A program made the translations under genes and the position numbers. From positions 434,001 to 498,000 of the forward strand of contig JAIXWF010000011.1 in the NCBI GenBank assembly GCA_027482185.1: a stretch of DNA of 64,000 bases, written 5' to 3'. This document shows, piece after piece, positions 37,901 to 46,278 of this stretch (positions within the stretch are counted from its first letter, which is position 1; each line of letters opens with the position of its first letter). The notes below the pieces were generated by a model. The model saw only the letters and a list, made by a program, of their open reading frames with translations, was not told the DNA's origin and made no database searches. The stretch is from Opitutaceae bacterium (GTDB lineage Bacteria > Verrucomicrobiota > Verrucomicrobiia > Opitutales > Opitutaceae).

Positions 37901-38086
37901 GTTCCGCTCGTCCTCGCCGGCGACCAACCCGGCAAGGAAATCCTCCACCCCGTCGCCGTCGTCATCGTCGGCGGCCTCGTCTCCTCGACCCTGCTCGAAT
38001 TCCTCGTGCGCCCGCTCGTGTTTTTCCACTTCGGCCGCCGCGCCGCCGCGCAGGCCCTCGAACGCGAAGCCGCCGCCGCCCAATGA
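34916..38086 (+). CDS. Heavy-metal efflux RND permease (CzcA family)
   Basis: 1056 aa from ATG 34916 (MLNRLIQWSLAHRAAVLGLS), a normal length for HME-RND pumps. The TM4 charged motif reads MVVDDAIVDVENVFRRL. Twelve helices with two large periplasmic loops follow the family pattern (VEVLPDLTKPTVIILTEAPG, GKDFLPAFREETALIAATSA, NGIMMISHYLHL). The CusA methionine triad is absent (the first position reads ETALIAATS). The His-rich adaptor and CobW neighbour point to a divalent cation (Zn, Co, Cd or Ni), though this is inference. The stop overlaps the next ATG (38083-38086). Frames upstream of 34916 are open but are translated antisense-like sequence of the adaptor. Confidence 0.92.
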   Translation: MLNRLIQWSLAHRAAVLGLSLLVLALGLRSGLGLPVEVLPDLTKPTVIILTEAPGLAPEEVETRVTQPLESALMGVAGLTRLRSNSDVSLSLVYAEFGWDTDIYKARALVQERLQSARGQLPDGIQPVMTPVASLMGEILLVGVRSTIKPGQPGYLPPRDVRALADWTIKRRLQSVPGIAEILNMGGGVKQIEVRPDPYRLQAHGVGLAELEHAVAAAATTTTGGFLSTGPTEIMVRNLAMTTDLGDLARTVIKHVNDRPVALADVADVAWGIEPMRGDATVSVAPEKTPTYGVIMSITKSPGFDTRALTGQIKTALAELKPAFPAGVETVLLFQQKDFIDHAIGNLKAAIRDGAIMVTVVLFLFLLNFRTTFITLMAMPMSFAITLLTFQWLGISVNSMTLGGLAVAIGMVVDDAIVDVENVFRRLRENAASPHPRPKLQVIGRASGEVRNSILYATVLIILVFVPLLGLSGVEGKLFAPIAVATIVSMVASFAVSLTLIPVLCSFLLNPKEGQAHDDGRFVRLLKTVLRRTLIRVGLDFPVPVLALVFAGVAAAFMLYPKMGKDFLPAFREETALIAATSAPGTSLEEMNRISDVIEAQILAVPEVRKVGRRLGRAERGDHVVPVSTAEFDVDFRTEDTAATGPGRSRREILDDVRRRLKTIPGVFAVVGGPLADRIGHMLSGVSAPVAIKVFGPDLDTLRRLGTEVQRIAQTIPGFEDAKLDQQSSIPQLRIEANRDRAAAYGVTPGALNAQLGTLVGGKEIAELREGQRAVNLVIRLPQEWRDSPEKIARLPIETESGQRIPLSLVADVREAKGPNVIFRENSQRRFTIAIKPTVRDVGVLVARLQNEVREKVKLPEGYFITYEGEFRAQQDATRRIVIFSTAVFVVIVFLLYGYFRSLSLALQVMLSIPLSLVGGLVYTWLKVDNISIATLVGFIAVGGVAARNGIMMISHYLHLMQHEGESFTRAMVERGTLERMVPVLMTALAAGIALVPLVLAGDQPGKEILHPVAVVIVGGLVSSTLLEFLVRPLVFFHFGRRAAAQALEREAAAAQ

Positions 38087-38598
38087 ACGCTTTTTCCTCC
38101 ACCATGAAATCCATCCGCTCCCTCCTCTCCGTCCCATCGGTCGCATCCGTCCTATCGGTCCTATCCCTGCTCGCCGTCCCCGCACTCGCCGCGGACAAAA
38201 AACACGACCCCAGCGACCACACCCACGAAAAGAAAACCGCCGGCCCCAACGGCGGCCGCCTCATCAACACCGTCACTCCCCGCGCCGAGTTCTTCGTCAC
38301 CGCCGACCGCAAGGTGCAGATCACCTTCCTCGACGCCGCGGGCAAAGCCATCGCCCCCGCCGGCCAGGTCGTGACGGTCACCAGCGGCGAACGCTCCGCG
38401 CCCAAAACCCTTACGTTCGTGAAATCGGGCGACACTCTCCTCTCCGTCGCCGCCCTGCCGGCCGGCAACAACCTGCCGACCGTCGTGCAAATCAAGGCCG
38501 ACGCCGCCGCCAAGCCGATCACCGCCAAGTTCAACGTCGATCTGGTCAAGTGCGGCGAATGCAAACTCGCCGAATACGCCTGCATCTGCGCGCATTGA
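38083..38598 (+). CDS. Exported protein with C-terminal Cys tail, RND-operon accessory
   Basis: 171 aa from ATG 38083, which overlaps the permease stop; a second ATG at 38104 (MKSIRSLLSVPSVASVLSVL) would give 164 aa. The leader is partly the translation of a 9-bp array (SVPSVASVLSVLS). Mature part: KKHDPSDHTHEKKTAGPNGG, the beta-rich AEFFVTADRKVQITFLDAA, and the C-terminal KCGECKLAEYACICAH with four cysteines and a terminal His. HEKKTAGPNGGRL resembles the APHGGTL of the next protein, so the two may share a fold. No named family. Likely a periplasmic metal-binding partner of the pump. Confidence 0.75.
   Translation: MNAFSSTMKSIRSLLSVPSVASVLSVLSLLAVPALAADKKHDPSDHTHEKKTAGPNGGRLINTVTPRAEFFVTADRKVQITFLDAAGKAIAPAGQVVTVTSGERSAPKTLTFVKSGDTLLSVAALPAGNNLPTVVQIKADAAAKPITAKFNVDLVKCGECKLAEYACICAH
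38125..38169. repeat. 9-bp array inside the leader of the Cys-tailed protein
   Basis: Five 9-bp units: CTCTCCGTC, CCATCGGTC, GCATCCGTC, CTATCGGTC, CTATCCCTG. Their three-codon period encodes S-V-(P/A/L) repeats of the signal peptide. Same word family as 5203-5247 and 41355-41391. Confidence 0.75.
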
Positions 38599-38670
38599 CC
38601 GGTCCGGCCGCCGGCGCAGGAAATCCGCCCCGGGACTTGTCGGCCGCGCGGCCCCCGGCATAGTCCCGCC

Positions 38671-39135
38671 ATGAACTTTCTCCGCCTCCTCCCCGCCCTT
38701 GTCGGTTTCACCGCCCTCTTCCTCGCCGGCTGCAGCAAATCCGGCTCCTCCGGCCACAGCGGCGGCGGCCACGCCCACACCGCCCCGCACGGCGGCACCC
38801 TGATCGAACTCGGCGAACACGCCTACAATCTCGAACTCGTCCGCGACGCCGCCGCCGGCAAGCTCACGGTCTACATCCTCGACGGCCACGCCGAGAATTT
38901 CGTCCGCATCGCCGCCAAGGAAATCGAGGTCGTCGCCATCGCCGGCGGCCAACGCCGCCCCCTCGTCCTCGCCGCCGTCGCCAACCCCGCCACCGGCGAA
39001 ACCGTCGGCAACACCTCGCAGTTCGAAGCCTCCGCCGACTGGCTCAAGTCCACCGCCGAATTCCCCGGCACCGTCACCGCCGTCGACATCCGCGGCACCG
39101 TCTTCCGCAACGTCGCCATCTACCTGCGCAAGTGA
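38671..39135 (+). CDS. Lipoprotein with HxH-PHGG metal-binding-like motif
   Basis: 154 aa from ATG 38671. The signal ends in the lipobox LAGC (Cys21), so it is probably a lipoprotein. After it come [20 protein letters not shown], a His/Gly segment likely to bind metal, and then a beta-rich domain ([33 protein letters not shown]). The segment matches in outline the preceding Cys-tailed protein (GPNGGRLIN then AEFFVTADRKVQITFLD), suggesting duplication and divergence. Function unknown. The stop overlaps the GTG of the DUF3299 gene (GTGA, 39132-39135), so the accessory genes are coupled. Confidence 0.75.
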   Translation: MNFLRLLPALVGFTALFLAGCSKSGSSGHSGGGHAHTAPHGGTLIELGEHAYNLELVRDAAAGKLTVYILDGHAENFVRIAAKEIEVVAIAGGQRRPLVLAAVANPATGETVGNTSQFEASADWLKSTAEFPGTVTAVDIRGTVFRNVAIYLRK

Positions 39136-39857
39136 TCCCGCCCGGCCCAGCCCGCCGCGGTCTCCTCGCCGGCCTGCTCCTCGCCGCCCTCGCCGCGGCG
39201 CAGGCCCCCGCCCAGGTCACGGGCCTCCGCGGTTTCCGCGACCATTCCCTCTGCTGCGCCATCGGCATACCGTCGATCCACGGCGCCGACGGTTCCTTCG
39301 ACCCCGCGCCCGATCCCGTCCTCAGCCGCCGCCGCGCGCCGGCCCCGCCCGCGCCGGACGCCGCACCTGCCGCCCCGCGCCCCATCGTGCGGTTGCCGGG
39401 CCCGCCCCTCACCGAGCTCGACGGGCCGTTGAAGTACCAATCCGGATACGCCAAAATCGCGTTCAGCCAACTCGCCGGTTTCGACTTCGTCCCGCCGCCC
39501 CAGCCGGTCGCGGAAAACCAACCCGTACCCGACGTCCTCGCCGGCATCCCGGCCTCCATCCGCCGGCTCGACAACCGCAAGGTCGTCCTCACCGGCTTCA
39601 TGCTGCCGACCAAAATGGAGGCGGGCTTCGCGAAAGAGTTCTTCTTCCTCAGCAGCTCCCAGCTCTGCTGCTACGGCGTCACCCCTTCCCTCAACGACCT
39701 CATCGTCGTCCGCATGAAGGACGAGGGCGTGCCCGCCGTGCAGGACGTCCCCGTCTCCCTCGCCGGCATTCTCCGCGTCCGCGCCCAATGGACCGCCGGC
39801 TACCTCGAAAGCATCTACGAACTCGAAGGCCACGGCCTCCTCAAAACCAAAGACTGA
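39132..39857 (+). CDS. DUF3299 domain exported protein
   Basis: 241 aa from GTG 39132 ([20 protein letters not shown] leader). A Pro/Ala-rich linker (about 50-90) is followed by the DUF3299 core: [60 protein letters not shown] with the paired cysteines, and [23 protein letters not shown]3299 proteins are periplasmic or membrane-attached, of unknown function, and frequently encoded with metal transporters. The CC pair is the likely metal or redox site. It closes the coupled accessory set and is followed after 65 bp by the CobW-type gene. Confidence 0.85.
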   Translation: MIPPGPARRGLLAGLLLAALAAAQAPAQVTGLRGFRDHSLCCAIGIPSIHGADGSFDPAPDPVLSRRRAPAPPAPDAAPAAPRPIVRLPGPPLTELDGPLKYQSGYAKIAFSQLAGFDFVPPPQPVAENQPVPDVLAGIPASIRRLDNRKVVLTGFMLPTKMEAGFAKEFFFLSSSQLCCYGVTPSLNDLIVVRMKDEGVPAVQDVPVSLAGILRVRAQWTAGYLESIYELEGHGLLKTKD

Positions 39858-39867
39858 CCGCCCACCC

Positions 39868-39922
39868 GTTTCCCGTTTTTCCAATTTCCCGCTTTCCCAA
39901 TTTTCCGCTTTTCCAATTTTCC
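39868..39922. repeat. Heptad array (TTTTCCA/CCAATTT) abutting a start codon
   Basis: Seven to eight units such as GTTTTTC, CAATTTC, CCGCTTT, CCCAATT, TTCCGCT, TTTCCAA, TTTTCCA. The last base precedes the ATG of the CobW-type gene, so the array occupies the place of a ribosome-binding site. Confidence 0.8.
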
Positions 39923-41326
39923 ATGATCCCCGTTACCGTCCTCACCGGCTTCCTTGGCGCCGGCAAGACCACCCTCCTCAACCGCATCCTCACCGAATAC
40001 CACGGCAAGAAACTCGCCGTGATCGAAAACGAATTCGGCGAGGTCGGCGTCGACCACCAGCTCGTCATCCAGAGCGAGGAGGAACTCTTCGAGATGAACA
40101 ACGGCTGCATCTGCTGCAGCGTGCGCGGCGATCTCATCCGCATCCTCGGCCGCCTGCTCAAACGCAAGGACCGGCTCGACGGCATTCTCATCGAGACCAC
40201 CGGCCTCGCCAATCCCGCCCCCGTCGCGCAGACGTTCTTCACCGACGACGAGATCAAGCAGCACTTCCGCCTCGACGCCATCGTCACCGTCGTCGACGCC
40301 AAACACGTCAGCCAGCACCTCGACGGCGACGACGAGTCCGTGAAACAGATCGGTTTCGCCGACGTGATCCTCCTCAACAAGACCGACCTCGTCGCCCCCG
40401 CCGAACTCGCCGCCCTCGAGGCCCGCATCAAGGGCATCAACGCCGTCGCCCGCGTCCATCGCACGCAAAACTGCGATATCCCCTTCGACCGCGTCCTCGA
40501 CGTCGGCGGCTTCAACCTCAGCCGCGCCACCGAACTCGACCCGCAGTTCCTCCAACCCGAATACCCCTTCGAATGGGCCGGCGCCTACGCCCTGCCCGTC
40601 GGCCAACACGTCCTCGAGATCGGCCACTGCGACCACGATCACGGCCATGATCACGGTCACGACCATGGCCACGACCACGGCGAAGCCGGCCACCACCATC
40701 ATCACCACGGCAATCCCAACGAACTCGATGTCGTCGTCATGCCCGTGAAATCCCTCGCCGAAGCCGATCTCGCCACGGCCCGCGACGCCGCCGTCCTCGT
40801 TTTTTCGGATTGGGAAGCCCGCACCGCCGAAGGCGAAACCGTCAACCCCGGCGCCACCTTGCATCGCCTTCTCCTCAAAGACGGCGACGGCCGCTTCGTC
40901 CTCAAAATCACGCAGCCCGGTTTCTATCTCGTCTGCGAATCCTGCGGCCACGATCCCCTCCACATCCGCATTATGGGCGAGACCGCCCGCCCCGCCTGGC
41001 AGCAGGACTTCCATCTCGCCCACGACCACAACGAGGCCGTCTCCTCCGTCGGCATCAGCACGCCCGGCGACCTCGACGGCAAGAAACTCAACGACTGGAT
41101 CGGCGACCTCCTCAAGACCAAGGGCGGCGACATCTACCGCATGAAGGGCGTGCTCGCCGTGAAGGGCTCCGGCAAACGCCTCGTCTTTCAAGGCGTCCAC
41201 ATGCTCTTCGACGCCAAGTTCGACCGCGAATGGGGCTCCACCCCGCGCCAGAACACCCTCGTCTTCATCGGCAAGAACCTCGACCGCGCCGCACTCACCG
41301 AAGGCTTCAAAGCCTGCCTCGCCTGA
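39923..41326 (+). CDS. CobW/COG0523 family GTPase, putative metallochaperone
   Basis: 467 aa from ATG 39923 ([20 protein letters not shown] with Walker [10 protein letters not shown]). Further marks: [10 protein letters not shown], the metal-binding [13 protein letters not shown] (CxCC), the guanine motif NKTD, and the CobW C-terminal domain ([19 protein letters not shown]). A His/Asp-rich insertion at about 233-260 ([18 protein letters not shown] then a HHHHHH run) will bind divalent metal. Family members insert or traffic Zn, Co or other metals with GTP hydrolysis. It lies at the end of the second RND operon, so it may balance zinc or cobalt with the efflux pump. A second His-containing stretch ([10 protein letters not shown]) follows. 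Confidence 0.92.
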   Translation: MIPVTVLTGFLGAGKTTLLNRILTEYHGKKLAVIENEFGEVGVDHQLVIQSEEELFEMNNGCICCSVRGDLIRILGRLLKRKDRLDGILIETTGLANPAPVAQTFFTDDEIKQHFRLDAIVTVVDAKHVSQHLDGDDESVKQIGFADVILLNKTDLVAPAELAALEARIKGINAVARVHRTQNCDIPFDRVLDVGGFNLSRATELDPQFLQPEYPFEWAGAYALPVGQHVLEIGHCDHDHGHDHGHDHGHDHGEAGHHHHHHGNPNELDVVVMPVKSLAEADLATARDAAVLVFSDWEARTAEGETVNPGATLHRLLLKDGDGRFVLKITQPGFYLVCESCGHDPLHIRIMGETARPAWQQDFHLAHDHNEAVSSVGISTPGDLDGKKLNDWIGDLLKTKGGDIYRMKGVLAVKGSGKRLVFQGVHMLFDAKFDREWGSTPRQNTLVFIGKNLDRAALTEGFKACLA

Positions 41327-41354
41327 TCGTCCCCGGCACCTCCCCCCATCCGCT

Positions 41355-41391
41355 CCGGTATAGGTCCCATCCGTCCTATCCGTCCCATCTC
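41355..41391. repeat. 9-bp tandem array (TCCCATCCG)
   Basis: Four units CGGTATAGG, TCCCATCCG, TCCTATCCG, TCCCATCTC in the 223-bp gap after the CobW gene; third locus of the 9-bp word. Confidence 0.7.
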
Positions 41392-41549
41392 CCCACCCCG
41401 CCAGTCCGCCCCCGCAAACCGGCCCGCAAATTGCTGACCCCGGGGATTGCCTTTGCCCGGCAATACTTCATGCGTTGGCGCCACGTACTTGCGGGCGCTT
41501 TCAGGCCTAGTGCATTCCGCCGGTCGAAACCGCCTCCTCCCTCCCGCTC

Positions 41550-44500
41550 ATGTCCCGCTCCCGCTTCCGCCGCGCCGCTTTCCGCGGTCTCGTTTCGCTC
41601 GTGGCGGCCTTGGCGGCAGCGGTCCCGGCGCCCGGCGCGACCGTCACCTGGGTCGGCCTCGGCCTGAACAACGACTGGTCCACGATCCTGAATTGGTCCG
41701 GTAGCCTCGTCCCGGCCAACGACGGCACCGCCATGGTCGAGTTCGGCGGCACCGTCCGGCTCTCGCCCAACATCAGCAGCAGCTGGAGCATCGATAGCCT
41801 CACCTTCGTTTCCGGCGCCGGCGCCTTCACCCTCGGCGGCTCCAGCCTCACCGTCGGCCTCGGCGGCATCACGAACTCTTCCTCCAATCTCCAGACGATC
41901 TCCGCCCCGGTCGTCGTCGGCGCCGCCCAGACTTGGGACACCGGCTCCGCCGGCCTCACCGTTTCCGGGATCGTTTCCGGCTCCGCCAATCTGACCAAGG
42001 CCGGCACCGGCACCCTCTTCCTCTCCGGCGCCAACACCTTCACCGGATCCCTCACGGTCACCCGCGGCACCGTTCGCCTCGGCGCCAACCCCGCCGCGAC
42101 CACCGGCTCCCTCATCGTCAATTCCCAGACCGCCGGCGCCACCGCCGTCTTCGATTTCGACGACTCCGACGTCACCTTCGCCTCCGTCCAACTCGGCGGC
42201 ACCGGCGGCACCGCCACTTCGACCAGCAACATTCTCGGCAACAACGGCACCCTCACCGTCGGCGGCACCCTCACCTTCGACGCCACCAACAACCCCAACG
42301 GCTCCACCATCGCCGGCCGCCTCTCCCTCGCCGCCGGCAACCGCACGTTCACGATCGGCGATTCCACCAACGCGATCGCCGACGTCACCATCTCCCGCTC
42401 GATTTCCGGCAGCGGCAATCTGGTCAAGACCGGCCCCGGCACCCTCGTCCTCTCCGCCACCAATTCCTACTCGGGCGACACCATCGTCAATCGCGGCACC
42501 CTCCAACTCGGCGCCAACCAAACCGCCGCCACCACCAACCTCATCGTCCGCGCCGATTCCGCCGCCACCCCGGTCTACAATCTCAACGGCTACAACGCCT
42601 CGTTCACCAACATTACCTTGGGCGGCATCACCGGCTTCGTCGGCAATATCTCCACCGGCGCCGGCACCCTCTCCGTTTCCAACAGCATCGTCTACGACGC
42701 CACCAACAATCCGCCCACCGCCACCCTCCCCGTCTCCCTCGATATCGGCTCCGGCACCGTCACCATCGACGTCGGCAACTCCTCCGCCGCCCACCCCGAT
42801 CTCATCGTTTCGAGCATGATCTCCGGCGGCGGCGGCCTGCTCAAGACCGGCACCGGCACCCTCACCCTCTCCGGCGTCAGCACCTACGACGGCGGCCTCA
42901 AGATCGCCGCCGGCACCGTCATCGTCTCGAATTTCCCCGACCCCGGCGCCTCCAGCCCCTTCGGCGACGGCACCTCGCCCCTCCAACTCGGCGACGGCTC
43001 CTCCGCCGGCGCCATCGAGTACACCGGCACCGGCGACACCAGCAGCCGCGACATCGACCTCACCGGCACCACCGGCAACGGCAAAATCATCAGCTCCGGC
43101 GCCGGCGCCCTCATTCTCACCGGCAACCTCAGCACTGTCGGCATCGGCAACAAGTTTCTCGAACTCTCCGGCTCCAACACCGGCGCCAATCGCCTCGACG
43201 GCCCCATCTCCGACGGCAGCGGCGTCACCGGCCTGATCAAATCCGGCTCCGGCACCTGGACCCTCAACACCGCCAGCACCTTCAGCGGCGACGTGAAGAT
43301 CTACCAGGGCACGCTCCAGACCTCTTCCCTCGAATACAACGGCACCAACAGCGCCCTCGGCACCGGCAGCAACATCCGCTTCGGCAACGGTTCCGACACC
43401 GGCACCCTCCTCTACAACGGCTCCGGCACCAGCACGGACCGCAACATCATTCTCGCCGGCAGTTCCGGCGGCGGCACCATCCTCAACAACGGCACCGGCG
43501 GGATCCGCCTCTCCGGCGCCTTCTCGGTCGCGACCAACGGCGCCAAGGCCTTCACCCTCGGCGGTTCGAACACCGACGACAATTATTTCGACGGCGACAT
43601 CGTCGACTCCGGCGCCGGCGTCACGACCTTGATCAAGGAAGGCGCCGGCAAGTGGATCCTCGCCGGCACGAACACCTACACCGGCGGCACCCTCATCAGC
43701 GACGGCACGCTCTACATCGGCTACGACACCCCGGGCACTCTGCCGGGCAACGCCACCAATAACGGCACCCTCATCTTCTCCCGGTCCGACGCCTACAACT
43801 ATACCGGCGTCATTTCCGGCACCGGCAACGTCTACCAAGGCGGCAGCGGGACGCTGGAACTCACCGGTCTCAACACCTTCTCCGGCGAATTCGGCGTGCT
43901 CAAGGGCACCGTCTCGTTCTCCACCTTCGGCACTCCCGGCGTCTCCGGCCCCTTCGGCTCCGGCACCAGCCCCATCGCGCTCGGCTCCGGCGAATCCCAA
44001 GGCACGCTCGAGTACACCGGCACCGGCGCAAGCAGCAGCCGCGGCTTCGATCTCGCCGGCACCTACAGCAACGGCAAGATCTCCAACCGGGGCACCGGGG
44101 CCCTCACGCTCTCCGGCAACCTCATCGCCAGCGGTTCCGGCGCCAAGTTCTTCATTCTCGGCGGCAACAACACCGGCAACAACGTCTTCTCCGGCACCAT
44201 CTCCGACAGCGGCGGCGGCAACACCGGCCTGAAGAAACAGGACGCCGGCACCTGGACCGTTTCGGGCAACAGCGCCTTCACGGGCGATGTCGTCCTCGAA
44301 CAGGGAACGCTGGTCGCCACCAGCCTCGCCAATTCCGCCTCCTCCAGCGCCCTCGGCGCCGGCAATGCCCTCCGCTTCAGCGCCGCCAGCGGCAGCCCGA
44401 TCCTCGACTACACCGGCGGCACGACCAGCACCAACCGCACGATCGATTTCTACAGCGACGCCACGATCCTCGCCAACGGTACCGGCCCGATCACCTTCAC

Positions 44501-46076
44501 CGGGACGTTCAACATTTCCCGGAGCTCGTCGTTCACCCTTACCCTCGGCGGCACCAACACCGGCAACAACACGATCGCCTCCGTCATCCCCAACAGCGGC
44601 TACTACAGCACCTACGTCGAGAAAACCGGCTCCGGCACCTGGGTCCTCTCCGGCGCCAACCTCTACAGCGGCTACACCACCGTCACCGCCGGCACCCTCG
44701 CCCTCGGCGCCAACAACGTCCTCGAAGACACCAGCGGCCTCTACGTCAACGGCGGCACCTTCAGCTTGGGCACCTACAGCGACACCGTCGGCTCCGTCTA
44801 CGGCAACGGCGGCAACATCACCGGCACCGGCACCCTCACCTCGTCGTCGTTCACGTTCAACCACGCCGGCTCCGCCCTCGTCTCCGCCATCCTCGCCGGC
44901 CCTTCCTCCAACCTCACGATGTCCGGCGGCGGCGTCCTCACCCTCAGCGGCGCCAACACCTTCGCCGGCACCGTGCAGATCCAGCACGGCACGATCGAAG
45001 CCGGCACGCTCCCCGCCGCCGGCACCGCCGGCTCCCTCGGCGCCGGCACCGCCGCCATCGAGCTCGGCAGCTCCGCAAGCACCGGCATCCTCTCCTACAC
45101 CGGCGCCGGCGCCACGACCAACCGCGGCATCCATCTCGCCGGCACCACCGGCGGCGGCACCCTCTCCGCCAACGGCACCGGCAACGTCACCTTCACCGGC
45201 AACGTCACCGCCGCCATCGGCGGCAACAAGGTGCTCACCCTCGCCGGCACCAACACCGGCAACAACACGCTCTCCGGCGTCATCGCCGACCCGATCTCCG
45301 GCGGCTTCACCACCGCCGTCGCCAAGACCGGCACCGGCACCTGGCTCGTCACCGGCACCAACACCTACTCCGGCGGCACCACCGTCAGCGGCGGCATCCT
45401 CTACACCAACACCGCCGCCGGCCTCGGCACCGGCGCCATCACGCTCAACGGCGGCATCCTCCAGGTCGCCAACGGCGTCACGCTGCCCAACGCCCTCTCC
45501 TTCGGCGGCGGCGGCGGCACCATCCGCGGCAACGGCACCTACGCCGGCGCCGTTTCCGTCGGCTCCAACGTCGTCCTCTCGCCCGGCGATTCCCCCGGCA
45601 CGCTCACCTTCACCGGCGCCCTCAATTGGGCCCCCGGCGGCGCCTACAGCGTCGACCTGCTCAACGCCTCCGGCGCCACCCCCGGCACCACCCACGACAC
45701 CCTCGTCGTCACCGGCGCCGGCAGCTTCACGGTCAGCGCCACCTCCGGTTCGCCCTTCACGCTCAACCTGATCTCGCTCTCCAGCGCCTTGGTCGCCGGC
45801 AACATCGCCGACTTCACCAACACCGGCACCTACTCCTGGCAGATCGCCTCGTCGACCAACCCGATCACCGGCTTCAACGCCAACGCCTTCGCGATCAATA
45901 CCTCGGGCTTCACCAACCCCGTCGGCCTCGGCACTTTCAACGTCAGCCTCGGCGGCAGCGGCGGCAACACCGCCATTCTTCTCAACTTCACGCCGATCCC
46001 CGAGCCCTCCACCTGGGCCCTCCTCCTCGCCGGCGCCGCCCTGGTCGGCTTCCTCGAGTACCGCCGCCGGCGCTGA
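41550..46076 (+). CDS. Giant autotransporter-repeat beta-helix protein with PEP-CTERM sorting signal
   Basis: 1508 aa with signal peptide (SRSRFRRAAFRGLVSLVAAL). Nearly the whole chain consists of passenger-associated beta-strand repeats (PF12951 type): KTGTGTLTLSGxNTYxGGT, about twenty copies at irregular spacing, with recurring subunits such as SGNxxGNNxxSGxISD and LGSGxxxGTLEYTGTGxSSSR. There is no outer-membrane autotransporter barrel. Instead the last 25 aa read PEPSTWALLLAGAALVGF and a basic tail, a PEP-CTERM signal for exosortase-dependent sorting to the surface or extracellular matrix. Composition is extreme in Gly, Thr, Ser and Asn with almost no Cys. Such proteins probably act as adhesins or matrix filaments. 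Monocistronic. Confidence 0.9.
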   Translation: MSRSRFRRAAFRGLVSLVAALAAAVPAPGATVTWVGLGLNNDWSTILNWSGSLVPANDGTAMVEFGGTVRLSPNISSSWSIDSLTFVSGAGAFTLGGSSLTVGLGGITNSSSNLQTISAPVVVGAAQTWDTGSAGLTVSGIVSGSANLTKAGTGTLFLSGANTFTGSLTVTRGTVRLGANPAATTGSLIVNSQTAGATAVFDFDDSDVTFASVQLGGTGGTATSTSNILGNNGTLTVGGTLTFDATNNPNGSTIAGRLSLAAGNRTFTIGDSTNAIADVTISRSISGSGNLVKTGPGTLVLSATNSYSGDTIVNRGTLQLGANQTAATTNLIVRADSAATPVYNLNGYNASFTNITLGGITGFVGNISTGAGTLSVSNSIVYDATNNPPTATLPVSLDIGSGTVTIDVGNSSAAHPDLIVSSMISGGGGLLKTGTGTLTLSGVSTYDGGLKIAAGTVIVSNFPDPGASSPFGDGTSPLQLGDGSSAGAIEYTGTGDTSSRDIDLTGTTGNGKIISSGAGALILTGNLSTVGIGNKFLELSGSNTGANRLDGPISDGSGVTGLIKSGSGTWTLNTASTFSGDVKIYQGTLQTSSLEYNGTNSALGTGSNIRFGNGSDTGTLLYNGSGTSTDRNIILAGSSGGGTILNNGTGGIRLSGAFSVATNGAKAFTLGGSNTDDNYFDGDIVDSGAGVTTLIKEGAGKWILAGTNTYTGGTLISDGTLYIGYDTPGTLPGNATNNGTLIFSRSDAYNYTGVISGTGNVYQGGSGTLELTGLNTFSGEFGVLKGTVSFSTFGTPGVSGPFGSGTSPIALGSGESQGTLEYTGTGASSSRGFDLAGTYSNGKISNRGTGALTLSGNLIASGSGAKFFILGGNNTGNNVFSGTISDSGGGNTGLKKQDAGTWTVSGNSAFTGDVVLEQGTLVATSLANSASSSALGAGNALRFSAASGSPILDYTGGTTSTNRTIDFYSDATILANGTGPITFTGTFNISRSSSFTLTLGGTNTGNNTIASVIPNSGYYSTYVEKTGSGTWVLSGANLYSGYTTVTAGTLALGANNVLEDTSGLYVNGGTFSLGTYSDTVGSVYGNGGNITGTGTLTSSSFTFNHAGSALVSAILAGPSSNLTMSGGGVLTLSGANTFAGTVQIQHGTIEAGTLPAAGTAGSLGAGTAAIELGSSASTGILSYTGAGATTNRGIHLAGTTGGGTLSANGTGNVTFTGNVTAAIGGNKVLTLAGTNTGNNTLSGVIADPISGGFTTAVAKTGTGTWLVTGTNTYSGGTTVSGGILYTNTAAGLGTGAITLNGGILQVANGVTLPNALSFGGGGGTIRGNGTYAGAVSVGSNVVLSPGDSPGTLTFTGALNWAPGGAYSVDLLNASGATPGTTHDTLVVTGAGSFTVSATSGSPFTLNLISLSSALVAGNIADFTNTGTYSWQIASSTNPITGFNANAFAINTSGFTNPVGLGTFNVSLGGSGGNTAILLNFTPIPEPSTWALLLAGAALVGFLEYRRRR

Positions 46077-46278
46077 TAGAGCTGTCAGCTCTCAGCTTTC
46101 AGCACCGGAGAGCGATCCGCCCCATTTTGCGGCGGCCCCCCCCAAATGCGGGACCAAGTGAACGCCAACGGCCCGCGCCGCCAGCTGACCGCTGACCGCT
46201 GATAGCTGATAGCTGATTGCTGATTGCTGATTGCTGATTGCTGATTGCTGATCGCCGACCGCCAGCGGCTGCGCCGCC
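46077..46278. repeat. Inverted heptad arrays (CAGCT / AGCTGAT) in convergent junction
   Basis: Left 46079-46104: AGCTGTC, AGCTCTC, AGCTTTC, AGC. Right 46192-46262: AGCTGAC, CGCTGAC, CGCTGAT, AGCTGAT (x2), TGCTGAT (x5), CGCCGAC, the longest uniform heptad run in the window. The two sides are of opposite polarity (TCAGC vs GCTGA). A run of eight C (46136-46143) lies between them. Confidence 0.9.

Noticed and set aside
34790-38185. An 1131-codon minus-strand frame opposite the second RND permease
   Set aside because: Acidic, Gly/Ala/Asp-rich antisense translation with no homologous pattern; the plus strand encodes an unmistakable RND pump.
41376-45695. A 1439-codon open frame on the minus strand under the PEP-CTERM gene
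   Set aside because: It is the antisense shadow of a Gly/Thr/Ser-repeat gene of high GC. The translation is Gly/Ala/Glu low-complexity without any domain, while the plus strand has a signal peptide, repeats and a sorting signal.
46192-46262. Possible CRISPR array
   Set aside because: The units are only 7 bp, contiguous and without spacers; no cas gene is in the window.
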